Of a DNA stretch of 64,000 nucleotides, positions 35,742 through 44,688 are shown piece after piece; the first letter of the stretch is position 1, and every line of letters begins with the position of its first letter. Source of the DNA: Raineyella sp. W15-4 (GTDB lineage Bacteria; Actinomycetota; Actinomycetes; Propionibacteriales; Propionibacteriaceae); assembly GCF_033170155.1 (NCBI RefSeq), contig NZ_CP137079.1:2976001-3040000 (forward strand), written 5' to 3'. The notes under the pieces were generated by a model, which saw only the letters and a program-made list of their open reading frames with translations, had not been told where the DNA came from and did not search any database. The position numbers and the translations under genes are program-made.

Positions 35742-37203
35742 CGGTGGCCGGATCCTCCTGCCGCGGGGCCTCCGCGGTGTCCTCCGGTCCGGCGATCCCC
35801 AGCCGGGTCAGCAACTCCAGGCCGGCCCGCCGGAGCTTGCGTCCGCCCTTGTCCCAGTGCTCGACGAAGTCGGCGCGGGCCACCGACCGGCTCTCGGCCA
35901 GGTCGGCGTACTGCCGGCCGATGCCGAACGCCTCCTCGACCGACGCCCCCTCCAACGAGGAACGCAGCGCCTCGAGTTCCTCGTTGTCGCAGCCGACCAG
36001 CTCGTCGTAGAGGTCACGGGCCCGTTCGCGGAGCCGCTTGGCCTGCTTGGGGGCCAGCAGCGAGGCGAGTTCGGCGGTCGCCACCAGCCGGTCGGCGGCG
36101 ACCGCGGCGGCGTGCCAGCCGGAGTCGTCGGCGGCGTGCGGGGCGGCCTCACCGGACAGCAGCATCAGCTGGGTGGCGGCCTCGACCATCTGCCCGATCT
36201 CCTCGCGGGCGGGGCGCAGGCCGATGCCGTCGGCCAGCGGAGGCGTCCGCAGGGCATCGATCCGCTCGTAGATGCCCAGGTAGTCGTCACCGTTGAGCAG
36301 CGTCTGCTGGTCGACGCCGAAGGCGCCGTCCAGCCGGTCGGCGGCCGCGCCGAGCGCGGCCACCAGGTCGTCGAGCTGTCCCACCGGCAGCACCGGGGCG
36401 AGCACCGGGAGTTCGGCGGCGAAGGTCCGCAGGCCGCGGACCAGCGGTTGCACCTTGCGGGTGCGCCCGGAGCGTACGTTCAGGTCGGCGAGCAGCACCT
36501 GGTGGGCCTCCTCACCGACGAAGTGCCCGACGATCTCCGCCATCGACGCGTCGGTGCCCACCGACCCGCCGGACACCGGGGCGACCGGCCGGACCGCGTC
36601 GGGATCCTCGCCGGCCGGCTCCTCGATCAGCACCCGGAACCGGGCCGGCAGGGACAGGTGACGTTCCACCCGGACCGCCTCGACGCTGTGCAACGCGTCG
36701 TCGAGCCAGTCCAGCTGGTCGCGCGACATGGCACCGGTGTCGACGTCCACCTCGCGGTAGCGGGTGACCAGGGTGCCGTCGCGGCGGACGGTGAAGACGT
36801 CGTCGATCACCGAGCCGAGCGGCTCCCGCGCCGAGGTGCGGATCAGGTAGGTGGTCCGGGTGCGGTGCTGGGTGCCGACCGGGGCGAGCGGCGCCTGCCG
36901 CAGGATCGGCGCGAGGAGGATCCGGATCCGCTCCGGCACCTCACCGGAGGTCATCTGCTCGACGTACTCGGCGGGCAGCTGGGGAGCCCAGGCGGGCGCC
37001 GCCATCAGCCACTCCCCGACACCGTCGGTCGACCGGTGGGCGAGCACGATCCCGGCCCGCAACAGCCGGCGATCAGCGGTGTCGAGCACGGTCAGGTCAC
37101 ACACGGCGGGCTTGGTACTGACCATCGCGGGATTGCCCAGATCGAGATCGGGGTTCGCGAAGCGGGGCGCGGCGGCCAGGTCACGCATCTCGTAGCGGCG
37201 CAC
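35734..37203 (-). CDS. CYTH/CHAD-like protein, degenerate
   Basis: The 489-residue protein looks like a fusion of an N-terminal CYTH (triphosphate tunnel) domain and a C-terminal CHAD helical domain. CYTH-like signs are LTVLDTADRRLLRAGIVLAHR and repeated basic/acidic strands such as FTVRRDGTLVTRYREVDV; the usual ExExK signature is not visible at the N-terminus (RRYEMRDL). The CHAD-like part begins near IVGHFVGEEAHQVLLADLNV and has two helical repeats with several His, Lys and Arg residues. A GTG at 37203 with AAAGG upstream is preferred over the ATG at 37239. A role in polyphosphate binding is only a family-based guess. Confidence 0.6.
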   Translation of the reverse strand: MRRYEMRDLAAAPRFANPDLDLGNPAMVSTKPAVCDLTVLDTADRRLLRAGIVLAHRSTDGVGEWLMAAPAWAPQLPAEYVEQMTSGEVPERIRILLAPILRQAPLAPVGTQHRTRTTYLIRTSAREPLGSVIDDVFTVRRDGTLVTRYREVDVDTGAMSRDQLDWLDDALHSVEAVRVERHLSLPARFRVLIEEPAGEDPDAVRPVAPVSGGSVGTDASMAEIVGHFVGEEAHQVLLADLNVRSGRTRKVQPLVRGLRTFAAELPVLAPVLPVGQLDDLVAALGAAADRLDGAFGVDQQTLLNGDDYLGIYERIDALRTPPLADGIGLRPAREEIGQMVEAATQLMLLSGEAAPHAADDSGWHAAAVAADRLVATAELASLLAPKQAKRLRERARDLYDELVGCDNEELEALRSSLEGASVEEAFGIGRQYADLAESRSVARADFVEHWDKGGRKLRRAGLELLTRLGIAGPEDTAEAPRQEDPATDE

Positions 37204-37326
37204 GGTGCTGCCTTTCTGGCTCGGAAGGGGATCGTCCATTATTGCACCGCCGCTCCGGCACTGCATCCACGACCCACCCGGTGACGCCCGTTCCAGCGGC
37301 CGCCCGGGACCATCGGGACCTCGGCT

Positions 37327-40110
37327 TCAGTCGCCCGCCGGGTCACCGGCGGGCCGTGTCGTGGTCTTCTTCGTCGCCGCGGTCGCGGTCGTCTTCCGGG
37401 CCGTCGTGGTGGACTTCTTCGCCGCCGCCTTCTTCGCAGTCGTCTTCTTGGCCGCTGACTTCGTCGTGGCCTTCTTCGCCGCGGTGGTCTTCTTCGCCGC
37501 GGTCTTCCGCGTCGACGGGCCCTTGGCCCGCTTCTCGGCGAGGAGCTCGGCGCCGCGCTCGGCGGTCAGCGACTCCAGCGCGTCGGTCCGGCGCAGAGTG
37601 GCGTTGGTCTCCCCGTCGGTGACATACGGCCCGAACCGCCCGTCCTTGACCACCATCGGCTTGCCGGAGACGGGGTCGGGCCCCAGCTCCTTCAGCGGCG
37701 GCTTCGCCGCAGCCCGGCCGCGCTGCTTGGGCTGGGCGTAGATCGCCTCGGCCTCGGGCAGCGTGATGGTGAAGAGCTGGTCCTCCGAGGTCAGCGACCG
37801 GGAATCGGTGCCCTTCTTGAGGTACGGGCCGTAGCGGCCGTTCTGCGCGGTGATCGGCGTGCCGTCCTCGGCCGTCCCGACCGTCCGCGGCAGCGACAGC
37901 AGCCGGAGCGCGTCGTCGAGGGTGACGGTCTGCAGGTCCATCGAGGCGAACAGCGAGGCGGTCCGCGGCTTGGCCCCCTTGGCGGCGTCCTCCGGCAGCA
38001 CCTCGGTGACGTACGGCCCGAACCGACCGGCCCGCGCGACGATCGGCAGACCGGAGCCGGTGTCCAGCCCCAGCGCCCGCTCCTCCCCCATCGGCCGCGA
38101 CAGCAGGTCACGGGCGACCTCGACGGTCAGCTCGTCCGGCGGCAGGTCGTCGGCGACGTTGGCCCGCTTCTCGGTGGCGACCTCCTCCACGTACGTGCCG
38201 TAGCGGCCGACGCGGACGACGATGCCGGAGTCCATGTCGCCGATCGGGAAGGTCGACAGCGCCCGGGCGTCGATGTCGCCGAGCTGGTTGACCAGGTCGT
38301 GCAGGCCGGCGTGGTCGAGGGTGTCCGGGCCCTCGGAGGCCCCCCAGTAGAAGGCGCTGAGCACGTCCAGGCGGCCGGCCTCGCCGTTGGCGATCTTGTC
38401 CAGATCCTGCTCCATCTCCGCGGTGAAGTCGTAGTCGACCAGCTTGGCGAAGTGCTCCTCCAGCAGCCGGGTCACCGCGAACGCAAGCCAGGTCGGCACC
38501 AGTGCGGTGCCCTTCTTGAACACGTAGTCGCGGCTGGTGATGGTGCGGATGATCGAGGCGTACGTCGACGGCCGGCCGATCTCCAGCTCCTCCAGCTTCG
38601 CGACCAGCGACGGCTCGGTGTAGCGGGCCGGGGGCTTGGTCTCGTGGCCCTGTGCCTCGATCGCGGCGACGTCGACCGTGCGGCCCTCGGTCAACTGCGG
38701 CAGCCGGCGCTGCGAGTCGTCGGCCATCCCGTCGTCGACGGATTCGACGTACGCCCGCAGGAAGCCGGGGAAGATGATCGTCCGGCCGCGGGCCACGAAG
38801 GTGCAGTCCTCGCCGCCGGCGGCGGTGACGGTCAGCGTGATCGCCACCGACTCGCCGCGGGCGTCGGTCATCTGGGAGGCGACCGTCCGCATCCAGATCA
38901 GCTCGTAGAGGCGGAACTGGTCGCCGGACAGCCCGGTCTCCCGCGGCGCGCGGAAGGTCGACCCGGCCGGCCGGATGGCCTCATGGGCCTCCTGGGCGTT
39001 CTTCACCTTGGAGGTGTAGACCCGCGGCTTCGCCGGCACGTAGTCCGGCCCGTAGAGCCGGGTGGCCTGGGCACGGGCGGCACGGATCGCCTCACCGGAC
39101 AGCTCGACGGAGTCGGTACGCATGTAGGTGATGTAGCCGGCCTCGTAGAGCTCCTGGGCGACCGACATGGTCCGCTGCGAGGTGAAGCCGAGCTTGCGGC
39201 CGGCCTCCTGCTGCAGGGTGGTGGTCCGGAACGGGGCGTACGGGTGCCGGACGTACGGTTTGGCCTCGACCGAGGCGACCCGCATCGGGGTCGAGTCCAG
39301 GCCGGCCGCCAGCCCCCGGGCCCTGGCTTCGTCGAGGTGGGCCAGGCGTTCCTTGCTCTGCAGCCGGCCGTGCGCATCGAAGTCGCGGCCCTGGGCGACC
39401 CGCAGGCCGTCGACCGCGGTGAGCCGGGCCGGGAACCGCTGCGGTTCGGCGCCCTCACCCGCGTCCAGGGTGGCCTCGAGATCCCAGTAGCCGGCAGCGG
39501 TGAAGGCGATCCGCTCCCGTTCCCGGTCGACCACCAGCCGGGTCGCCACCGACTGCACCCGGCCGGCGGACAGCCGCGGCATGACCTTCTTCCACAGCAC
39601 CGGGGAGACCTCGTAGCCGTACAGCCGGTCGAGGATGCGGCGGGTCTCCTGGGCGTCGACCAGGTCGGTGTCGATGTCGCGCGGGTGGGAGACGGCGTCC
39701 TTGATCGCGTCCTCGGTGATCTCGTGGAAGACCATCCGGCGGACTGGCACCCGCGGCTTGAGCTCCTGCTGCAGGTGCCAGGCGATCGCCTCCCCCTCGC
39801 GGTCACCGTCGGTGGCGAGGTAGACGTCCTTGGCGCCCTTGAGCGCTTCCTTCAGGCCGCGCAGAGTGGCCTTCTTGTCGGCCGCGACGACGTAGAGCGG
39901 GGTGAAGCCGCCCTCGATGTCGACGCCGGTCCGGGCCCACTTCTCACCCTTGTACTTGGCCGGGACCTCGGCGGCTCCGGTGGGCAGGTCACGGATGTGG
40001 CCACGGCTGGATTCCACGACATAGCCCGGCCCTAGGTATCCCTGGATCTTGGTGGCCTTGGTCGGTGATTCCACGATCACCAGGCTGTGCCCCAGTTCCT
40101 GACCCGCCAC
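37327..40110 (-). CDS. topA: DNA topoisomerase I with Lys-rich tail
   Basis: TopA relaxes negative supercoils. The 927-residue type IA enzyme has the Toprim start LVIVESPTKATKIQGYLG, the DGDREGEAIAWHL acidic motif, the active-site tyrosine in ITYMRTDSVELS, and several C-terminal topo-C repeats (GRYGPY, GRFGPY types). The last 65 residues are a Lys/Ala/Thr-rich tail of KKTTA- and AAKK-like units, as in mycobacterial and streptomycete TopA, where it aids DNA binding. A GTG start follows GAGAGGTG. Confidence 0.96.
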   Translation of the reverse strand: MAGQELGHSLVIVESPTKATKIQGYLGPGYVVESSRGHIRDLPTGAAEVPAKYKGEKWARTGVDIEGGFTPLYVVAADKKATLRGLKEALKGAKDVYLATDGDREGEAIAWHLQQELKPRVPVRRMVFHEITEDAIKDAVSHPRDIDTDLVDAQETRRILDRLYGYEVSPVLWKKVMPRLSAGRVQSVATRLVVDRERERIAFTAAGYWDLEATLDAGEGAEPQRFPARLTAVDGLRVAQGRDFDAHGRLQSKERLAHLDEARARGLAAGLDSTPMRVASVEAKPYVRHPYAPFRTTTLQQEAGRKLGFTSQRTMSVAQELYEAGYITYMRTDSVELSGEAIRAARAQATRLYGPDYVPAKPRVYTSKVKNAQEAHEAIRPAGSTFRAPRETGLSGDQFRLYELIWMRTVASQMTDARGESVAITLTVTAAGGEDCTFVARGRTIIFPGFLRAYVESVDDGMADDSQRRLPQLTEGRTVDVAAIEAQGHETKPPARYTEPSLVAKLEELEIGRPSTYASIIRTITSRDYVFKKGTALVPTWLAFAVTRLLEEHFAKLVDYDFTAEMEQDLDKIANGEAGRLDVLSAFYWGASEGPDTLDHAGLHDLVNQLGDIDARALSTFPIGDMDSGIVVRVGRYGTYVEEVATEKRANVADDLPPDELTVEVARDLLSRPMGEERALGLDTGSGLPIVARAGRFGPYVTEVLPEDAAKGAKPRTASLFASMDLQTVTLDDALRLLSLPRTVGTAEDGTPITAQNGRYGPYLKKGTDSRSLTSEDQLFTITLPEAEAIYAQPKQRGRAAAKPPLKELGPDPVSGKPMVVKDGRFGPYVTDGETNATLRRTDALESLTAERGAELLAEKRAKGPSTRKTAAKKTTAAKKATTKSAAKKTTAKKAAAKKSTTTARKTTATAATKKTTTRPAGDPAGD

Positions 40111-40453
40111 AGTTCACCTCTCCCCTGTCTCGCCTCCGGCCTGTCCCGGATCCGGCCGGACGCGCGTCATCATTGCCCAGATCGGCCCGGTGACAAGACT
40201 GTGTCCAGCGACGTGGCACACCATAGCCCACGGCTCCAGCACCACCCGGTGTGGCGGAACGCACCCGACGGGGTGATCCGTCGTCCTCGGCCGGGGTGTC
40301 GGCGAGATCACACAAGATTGAGCGTACCCGACTCAACTCTTGCGGAATCCTGGAATAGCCGCCCGCTGGCGAGGCGTTCTATCCCACGACGGCGGCCGCA
40401 GGCAGGCGGCGGTCGTCCAGGTTTCGTTCTACTGCCGTAGGAGATGCACGATC
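40111..40453. other. 343-base regulatory gap between topA and hsp20
   Basis: The divergent gap holds a HAIR-type operator (40317-40337) and the leader of hsp20, with TAGGAG (40438-40443) ten bases before its ATG. On the topA side a GAGAGGTG site precedes the GTG. I find no gene or RNA in the rest. Confidence 0.6.
40317..40337. promoter_or_regulatory. HAIR element, HspR operator candidate
   Basis: ATTGAGC, a 7-base spacer and ACTCAAC match the HspR-associated inverted repeat consensus CTTGAGT-N7-ACTCAAG at 12 of 14 positions, with exact spacing. It lies 117 bases before the hsp20 ATG, and flanking CAAGA/TCTTG bases extend the symmetry with a one-base bulge. HspR represses dnaK, clpB and some hsp20 genes in actinobacteria. 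Confidence 0.75.
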
Positions 40454-40885
40454 ATGGCTCGGACCTTCGATCCCTTCCGCGACGTCGATCAGCTGTTCAC
40501 CCAGGCGTTGCGTACGCCCGCGTCGACCGCGATGCCGATGGACCTGTTCCGCGAGGGCGACAACTACTTCGTCAAGATCGACCTGCCGGGCGTCGACCCG
40601 GCCACCATCGACGTCGACCTCGACGACTCCACCCTGACCATCCGCGCCGAGCGCAAGCCGCAGGCCGGCGACGGCGTCCAGTGGCTCACCCGGGAGCGCC
40701 CGGTCGGCACGTTCGCCCGGCAGCTGACCCTGGGCAAGGGGGTCGCCGCCGAGAGCATCGACGCCGAGTACACCGACGGCGTGCTGATCCTGACGATCCC
40801 GGTGGCCGAGGCCGCCAAACCGCGCAAGATCACCGTCGCGCACAAGGCGGAGGAGATCCCCGGCACCGTCGAGCCGGAGGCCTGA
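40454..40885 (+). CDS. hsp20: Small heat-shock protein (alpha-crystallin/Hsp20)
   Basis: The 143-residue chaperone holds unfolding proteins in soluble form during stress. It starts MARTFDPFRDVDQLF, has an alpha-crystallin domain (about 38-130: DNYFVKIDLPGVDPATIDVDLDDSTLTIRAE, GTFARQLTLGKGV, AEYTDGVLILTIPV) and an IPG-type C-terminal tail. The I-x-I/V anchoring motif appears as KITV. The upstream HAIR operator predicts heat induction through HspR. The gene ends at a strong hairpin. Confidence 0.94.
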   Translation: MARTFDPFRDVDQLFTQALRTPASTAMPMDLFREGDNYFVKIDLPGVDPATIDVDLDDSTLTIRAERKPQAGDGVQWLTRERPVGTFARQLTLGKGVAAESIDAEYTDGVLILTIPVAEAAKPRKITVAHKAEEIPGTVEPEA

Positions 40886-40927
40886 CCCGCCGGGCGTCCC
40901 ACCCCTGGCCCACTCGCGGCCCACTTT

Positions 40928-40962
40928 CGCGCCGTCTGCCGGTCCGACCGGCAGACGGCGCG
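40928..40962 (+). terminator. Perfect hairpin terminator after hsp20
   Basis: Sixteen-base arms (40928-40943 and 40947-40962) pair perfectly around a 3-base loop, 43 bases past the hsp20 stop. Confidence 0.85.
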
Positions 40963-41065
40963 GCCGTGCCCGGGTCCCCGGGCCGGGAGCGTGACGCACG
41001 GAGTCGGGTTTCCCGCAGTGCGGGATCATCTCACAACGGAAACCCAGGCCTGTGAGGCTAGCGTC

Positions 41066-41933
41066 ATGGTCCGACGACCGTTCCTCTGGATCCTTCTCGC
41101 CGCACTCCTCGGCCCCACGCGCACGGTGGGGCTGTACGTGACCGCCGGATCGCTGGCGCTCGAACCCGATGCCGCCGAGTACCTGTACTCGGCCCGACAG
41201 CTCCTCCGGGGCAGCGGCTTCATCGGCACGGACGGCCGGCCGCTGACCATGTTTCCGCCCGGCTTCCCCGCAGCGGTGGCGGCGGCGGACGCAGTCGTGC
41301 CCGGTGGCGTGATGGCAGCAGCGGTGGTGGTGAACGCGCTTGCCCTGTTCGCGTTGGCTGTCGCTGTCGGACTTGTCACGCGACGAAGCGCTCCGCGGTG
41401 GTGGGTGTCCCCGCTGGTCGTTGCCCTCTTCAGTCTCAGCCCGGTGATCCAGGGCACAGCAGGCTGGGCCATGTCGGAGCCCCTCGCGCTGGCTCTCTGC
41501 GCGTGGGCGTTCCTGGGGGCCATCCGGGACGATCCGGCACCGCTGTGGATGGTCGCGCTCGCGGGTCTGGCAGCCGGCGCATCCGTCCTCGTCAGGACCT
41601 CGTCAGCGTTCTTCGTGATCGGATGCCGTCTCCTGTGACCTGCCCGCAGCCGACGTCACCATGAGCAATGACAGTTCGCGACTCGCCTACCACTGCGATC
41701 GCCCGATCCAGGACTCCCCTAGGGTCCACCTCTACGCCAGCACGCAGACCACCGATGAACTGGGACGGCTCGCGACGCAGCAGAAGACCGTCTGTGTCCA
41801 GGTCGTCTGGCTCGGTGACGAAGCACCGTCGTTCTACAACTTCTACGACACGCCCCACGACCTCGAGTCCATCGGGTTCGGCAGGGTGCCGATCCCTGGC
41901 GGCACGCTGCTGCGCTCGGCCGGGTGCCCCTGA
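41066..41933 (+). pseudogene. Broken membrane glycosyltransferase (internal deletion)
   Basis: The first part (41066-41638, about 190 residues) reads as the N-terminus of a membrane glycosyltransferase: helix WILLAALLGPTRTVGLYV, acidic loop EPDAAEYLYSARQL with an early Asp-Ala motif, MFPPGFPA and several more helices, ending abruptly FFVIGCRLL. A second piece in another frame (41634-41933) reads as the C-terminal soluble tail of such a protein (VTMSNDSSRLAYHC...GTLLRSAGCP). The central helices are missing and the frames differ, which fits a deletion of the middle of an ancestral gene, junction near 41630. It is probably not functional. Confidence 0.65.
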
Positions 41934-41957
41934 TCCGAGTTGGACCTCACTGGTGCC

Positions 41958-43193
41958 CTAGGAGCGCGTCGAGGCCGGCTTGGTCTCGGGCCGGGTGGAC
42001 TCCGTACGCCGAACTGTGCCGCCGACATCGGTCATCAGGGCGCCGACCAGCAGAACCAGCCCCAGCACCGGGGTGACGCCGCTGAGCAGGATCTCCCCGG
42101 CGGTGTAGTCCAGCTCCTTCATGCCGCCGGCCGGCAGCGCACCGTACGGTGCCAGCCACAGCCAGACCACCAGTAGCGTCCCGCTGACCGCCACCAGTCG
42201 GCCGGTGCGATGGGTGAGCAGGATGACGGCCAGCGGCACGATCCAGACGAAATGGTGGGTCCAGGACACCGGCGAGGCCAGCGCGGTGGCGAGACCGACC
42301 AGCACCACCGCCGCCCCCTCCAGACCCCGGCGGGACAGCCGACGGGCGGCGAACAGGCCGATCGCGATGCACACCCCGGCCAGCGCCAGGGCGACCGGAC
42401 CGGCGGCGGGGCCGAGCTTGAACAGGCGCAGGATCGCCCCGCGGACGGACTGGTTGTCCAGGTAGATCGGGTCGGAGGCGAAACCGACCGACCCGGTGGT
42501 CGCCAGTCGGCCCCAGTAGAACACCGAGTCCCCGGGCAGCAGCGCGAAGCCGATCAGGGTCAGCCCTGCTGCGGTGACCGTGGCGGTCAGCGCGGCCCGC
42601 CACCGGCGGGTGAGCAGCAGATGGACGATGAACAACGCCGGGGTGAGCTTGATCGCGGTGACCAGGCCGACCAGCCAGCCGGCCGGCAGCGGGATCACCC
42701 GGCGGCCGGACGGCCGGGAGCCCGGCACCAGATCGAGGATCACCAGGCAGGTGAGCAGGATCTCGATCTGGCCCAGCCGGGTGGCCATGGTGACCGGTGT
42801 GGCGGTGCCGATCGCCACGGCCGCGGCGACGCTGCCGGCCCATCCGCGCAGGCCGAGCCGGTGCACCACCGCCATCAAGGCGGCCCAGGAGGCGAAGGCC
42901 CAGAGGATCTTCCACAGCAGCGCCGGCCCGAGCAGGAACGGCAGGAACAGGATCGCGGCGATCGGCGGGTAGACGAACTGGTTGGGGCCGTCGGCGTACA
43001 TCTGGGCGTGGGTGAAGATCGACCGAGCGCCGCCGAGGTAGATGTCGAAGTCGGACATCGCCCCGCCGAAGCCGGTGGTGAAGGCCAGCGGCACCAGCCA
43101 GGACACGGCCCCTGCCGTCAGTGGCAGGGCGAGCTGTCCGAGTCTGGTGATCCTGTCGCGACGGGTGCGTCCGAGTCCTTCCACGGCTCCCAT
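41958..43193 (-). CDS. GT87-family alpha-mannosyltransferase-like membrane protein
   Basis: The 411-residue protein has about ten membrane helices and the GT87/PimE-type pattern: an early extracytoplasmic acidic motif SDFDIYLGGA, FVYPPIAAILF, GQIEILLTCLV, a KLTPALF helix and YLDNQSVRGAIL. The family uses polyprenyl-phosphate mannose as donor on the outer face of the membrane. The start lies 4 bases after the acyltransferase stop, so the two are co-transcribed at the distal end of the polysaccharide arm. Confidence 0.85.
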   Translation of the reverse strand: MGAVEGLGRTRRDRITRLGQLALPLTAGAVSWLVPLAFTTGFGGAMSDFDIYLGGARSIFTHAQMYADGPNQFVYPPIAAILFLPFLLGPALLWKILWAFASWAALMAVVHRLGLRGWAGSVAAAVAIGTATPVTMATRLGQIEILLTCLVILDLVPGSRPSGRRVIPLPAGWLVGLVTAIKLTPALFIVHLLLTRRWRAALTATVTAAGLTLIGFALLPGDSVFYWGRLATTGSVGFASDPIYLDNQSVRGAILRLFKLGPAAGPVALALAGVCIAIGLFAARRLSRRGLEGAAVVLVGLATALASPVSWTHHFVWIVPLAVILLTHRTGRLVAVSGTLLVVWLWLAPYGALPAGGMKELDYTAGEILLSGVTPVLGLVLLVGALMTDVGGTVRRTESTRPETKPASTRS

Positions 43194-43197
43194 CCTG

Positions 43198-44169
43198 TCA
43201 TCCGGCGCCGGACGGGCCGGCGGTCGCCCGAACTCGGGCGGATGCCCACGTCGACAGGGGCAGCTGGTAGAGCCAGCCGGTCCAGGGCCGGATCGCGGTC
43301 ATCACGAGGCAACCGGACATCACCAGGACGAAGCTCAGCAGCATCGAGGGAGCGTCACCCAGCCGGCGGCGCAGGATCGCTCCGGCCACCGGCTCCATCA
43401 GGGCGGTGTGGACGAGGTAGGTGACCATCGAGTTCCGGCCGATCCACTCCACCGCGCGGACCGGCGCCACCCTGGGCACCCGTACGGCCAGCCAGATCGC
43501 GGCCAGGATCCCGGCCAGCGACACGGCCGCGTCCTCGAGGCGGTAGGGCACATAGAGGCCGCGGGGCACCTGGGACAGCCCGCCGGCGACCGCGAGGACA
43601 CCCAGTGCCAACGGCCACCCGAAGCGGACCCGGATCCACCGGTCGAGCACCGGCCGCAGGGCCGCCCCCATGAAGAAGAACGCGCCGTACCACGCGTACG
43701 TGCCGATCGCGCTGACCCGGTCCTGCATCGGGGCAGCGACGAGCAGCAGGCCCACGGCCACGAAAGCCGGCGGAACCGGGCGGAGGACCCAGGCCAGGGC
43801 GTAGGCGCAGGCCAGTGCCTGGAGGAACCACAGGTTCGTGCCGATGGTCAGGAACGCCACCGGGTCCTGGCGGGCCTGCTGAGTGAGGATCACCACCATC
43901 ACGGCCATCCACAGTGCCCACGGCCAGACGATGCCACCGAGTTTGCCGACGGCATACGTGCGGAGCCCCTTGCTCAGGGAGTGCTGCAGCAGCAAGCCCG
44001 ACAGGGCCATCAGGATCGGCATCCGGAACGGCCGCAGAAAGGCGTCGAAAGCCTGCCCGTCCGGCCCGCCGGCGTCAAGTGCGGCATGCAGCAGGACCAC
44101 CAGAACCATCGCGGTCCCCCGCAGCAGATCCATCCAGGTCTGCCGCGTTCGGGCCTCTCCGCATTCCAT
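43198..44169 (-). CDS. Membrane acyltransferase (acyltransferase-3 family)
   Basis: The 323-residue protein has about ten helices and the acyltransferase-3 hallmarks: R-x-x-W-M-D-L-L-R-G at the N-terminus, HAALDAGG with the conserved histidine in the first helix, and FRMPILMALSGLLL. Such proteins acetylate or acylate surface glycans. It sits between the S4 protein and the GT87 gene in the polysaccharide arm. Confidence 0.85.
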   Translation of the reverse strand: MECGEARTRQTWMDLLRGTAMVLVVLLHAALDAGGPDGQAFDAFLRPFRMPILMALSGLLLQHSLSKGLRTYAVGKLGGIVWPWALWMAVMVVILTQQARQDPVAFLTIGTNLWFLQALACAYALAWVLRPVPPAFVAVGLLLVAAPMQDRVSAIGTYAWYGAFFFMGAALRPVLDRWIRVRFGWPLALGVLAVAGGLSQVPRGLYVPYRLEDAAVSLAGILAAIWLAVRVPRVAPVRAVEWIGRNSMVTYLVHTALMEPVAGAILRRRLGDAPSMLLSFVLVMSGCLVMTAIRPWTGWLYQLPLSTWASARVRATAGPSGAG

Positions 44170-44262
44170 GGTCCGGTGAGTTTACACAGCAGGCGTGGTC
44201 TGCGCAGCAGACGTCTCGGTACGACCGCAGGATGCCGATGCCGCGCTTGCGGCGCCCATGGG

Positions 44263-44619
44263 TCAGTGACGACCGCGCAGAGCGTCGATCTCGCGGCGCT
44301 CCTTCTTGGTCGGCCGGCCGGTGCCGCGGTCCCGCCGGGCCACCGCGGCCGAGAGGTAGGCCGGCCGCTCCGGAGAATGGTCGACGTACGCCTTCGCCGC
44401 GATCGCGGCGCCGACCCGCTTGGTGATCGGGTCGACCACCTCGAACTCGCGGTCCCAGCCGGGACTGCGGACCACCACCCGGTCACCCGGTTTCACGTCC
44501 TGGGCGGGTTTGGCCGGTCGGCCGTTGACGCGGACATGGCCGCCCTTGCAGGCATCACCGGCCATGGTGCGGGTCTTGTAGATGCGGACGGCCCACAGCC
44601 AGGAGTCGACACGGGCCAT
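44263..44619 (-). CDS. S4-domain RNA-binding protein (Hsp15-like)
   Basis: The 118-residue protein begins MARVDSWLWAVRIYKTRTMAGDAC, a typical S4 RNA-binding domain (to about residue 60, GGHVRVNGRPAKPAQDVKPGD), followed by a basic C-terminus with GRPTKKERREIDALRGRH. The layout matches Hsp15 (HslR), which binds stalled 50S subunits carrying nascent chains. It is a single-domain housekeeping gene within the otherwise glycan-related run. Confidence 0.9.
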   Translation of the reverse strand: MARVDSWLWAVRIYKTRTMAGDACKGGHVRVNGRPAKPAQDVKPGDRVVVRSPGWDREFEVVDPITKRVGAAIAAKAYVDHSPERPAYLSAAVARRDRGTGRPTKKERREIDALRGRH

Positions 44620-44688
44620 GGGCGGCTCCTCTCGTCCGGCTTCCGGGTGATCGAGCCATCGTAGCGCCCGCCGGCCCCGGTCCGGGGG

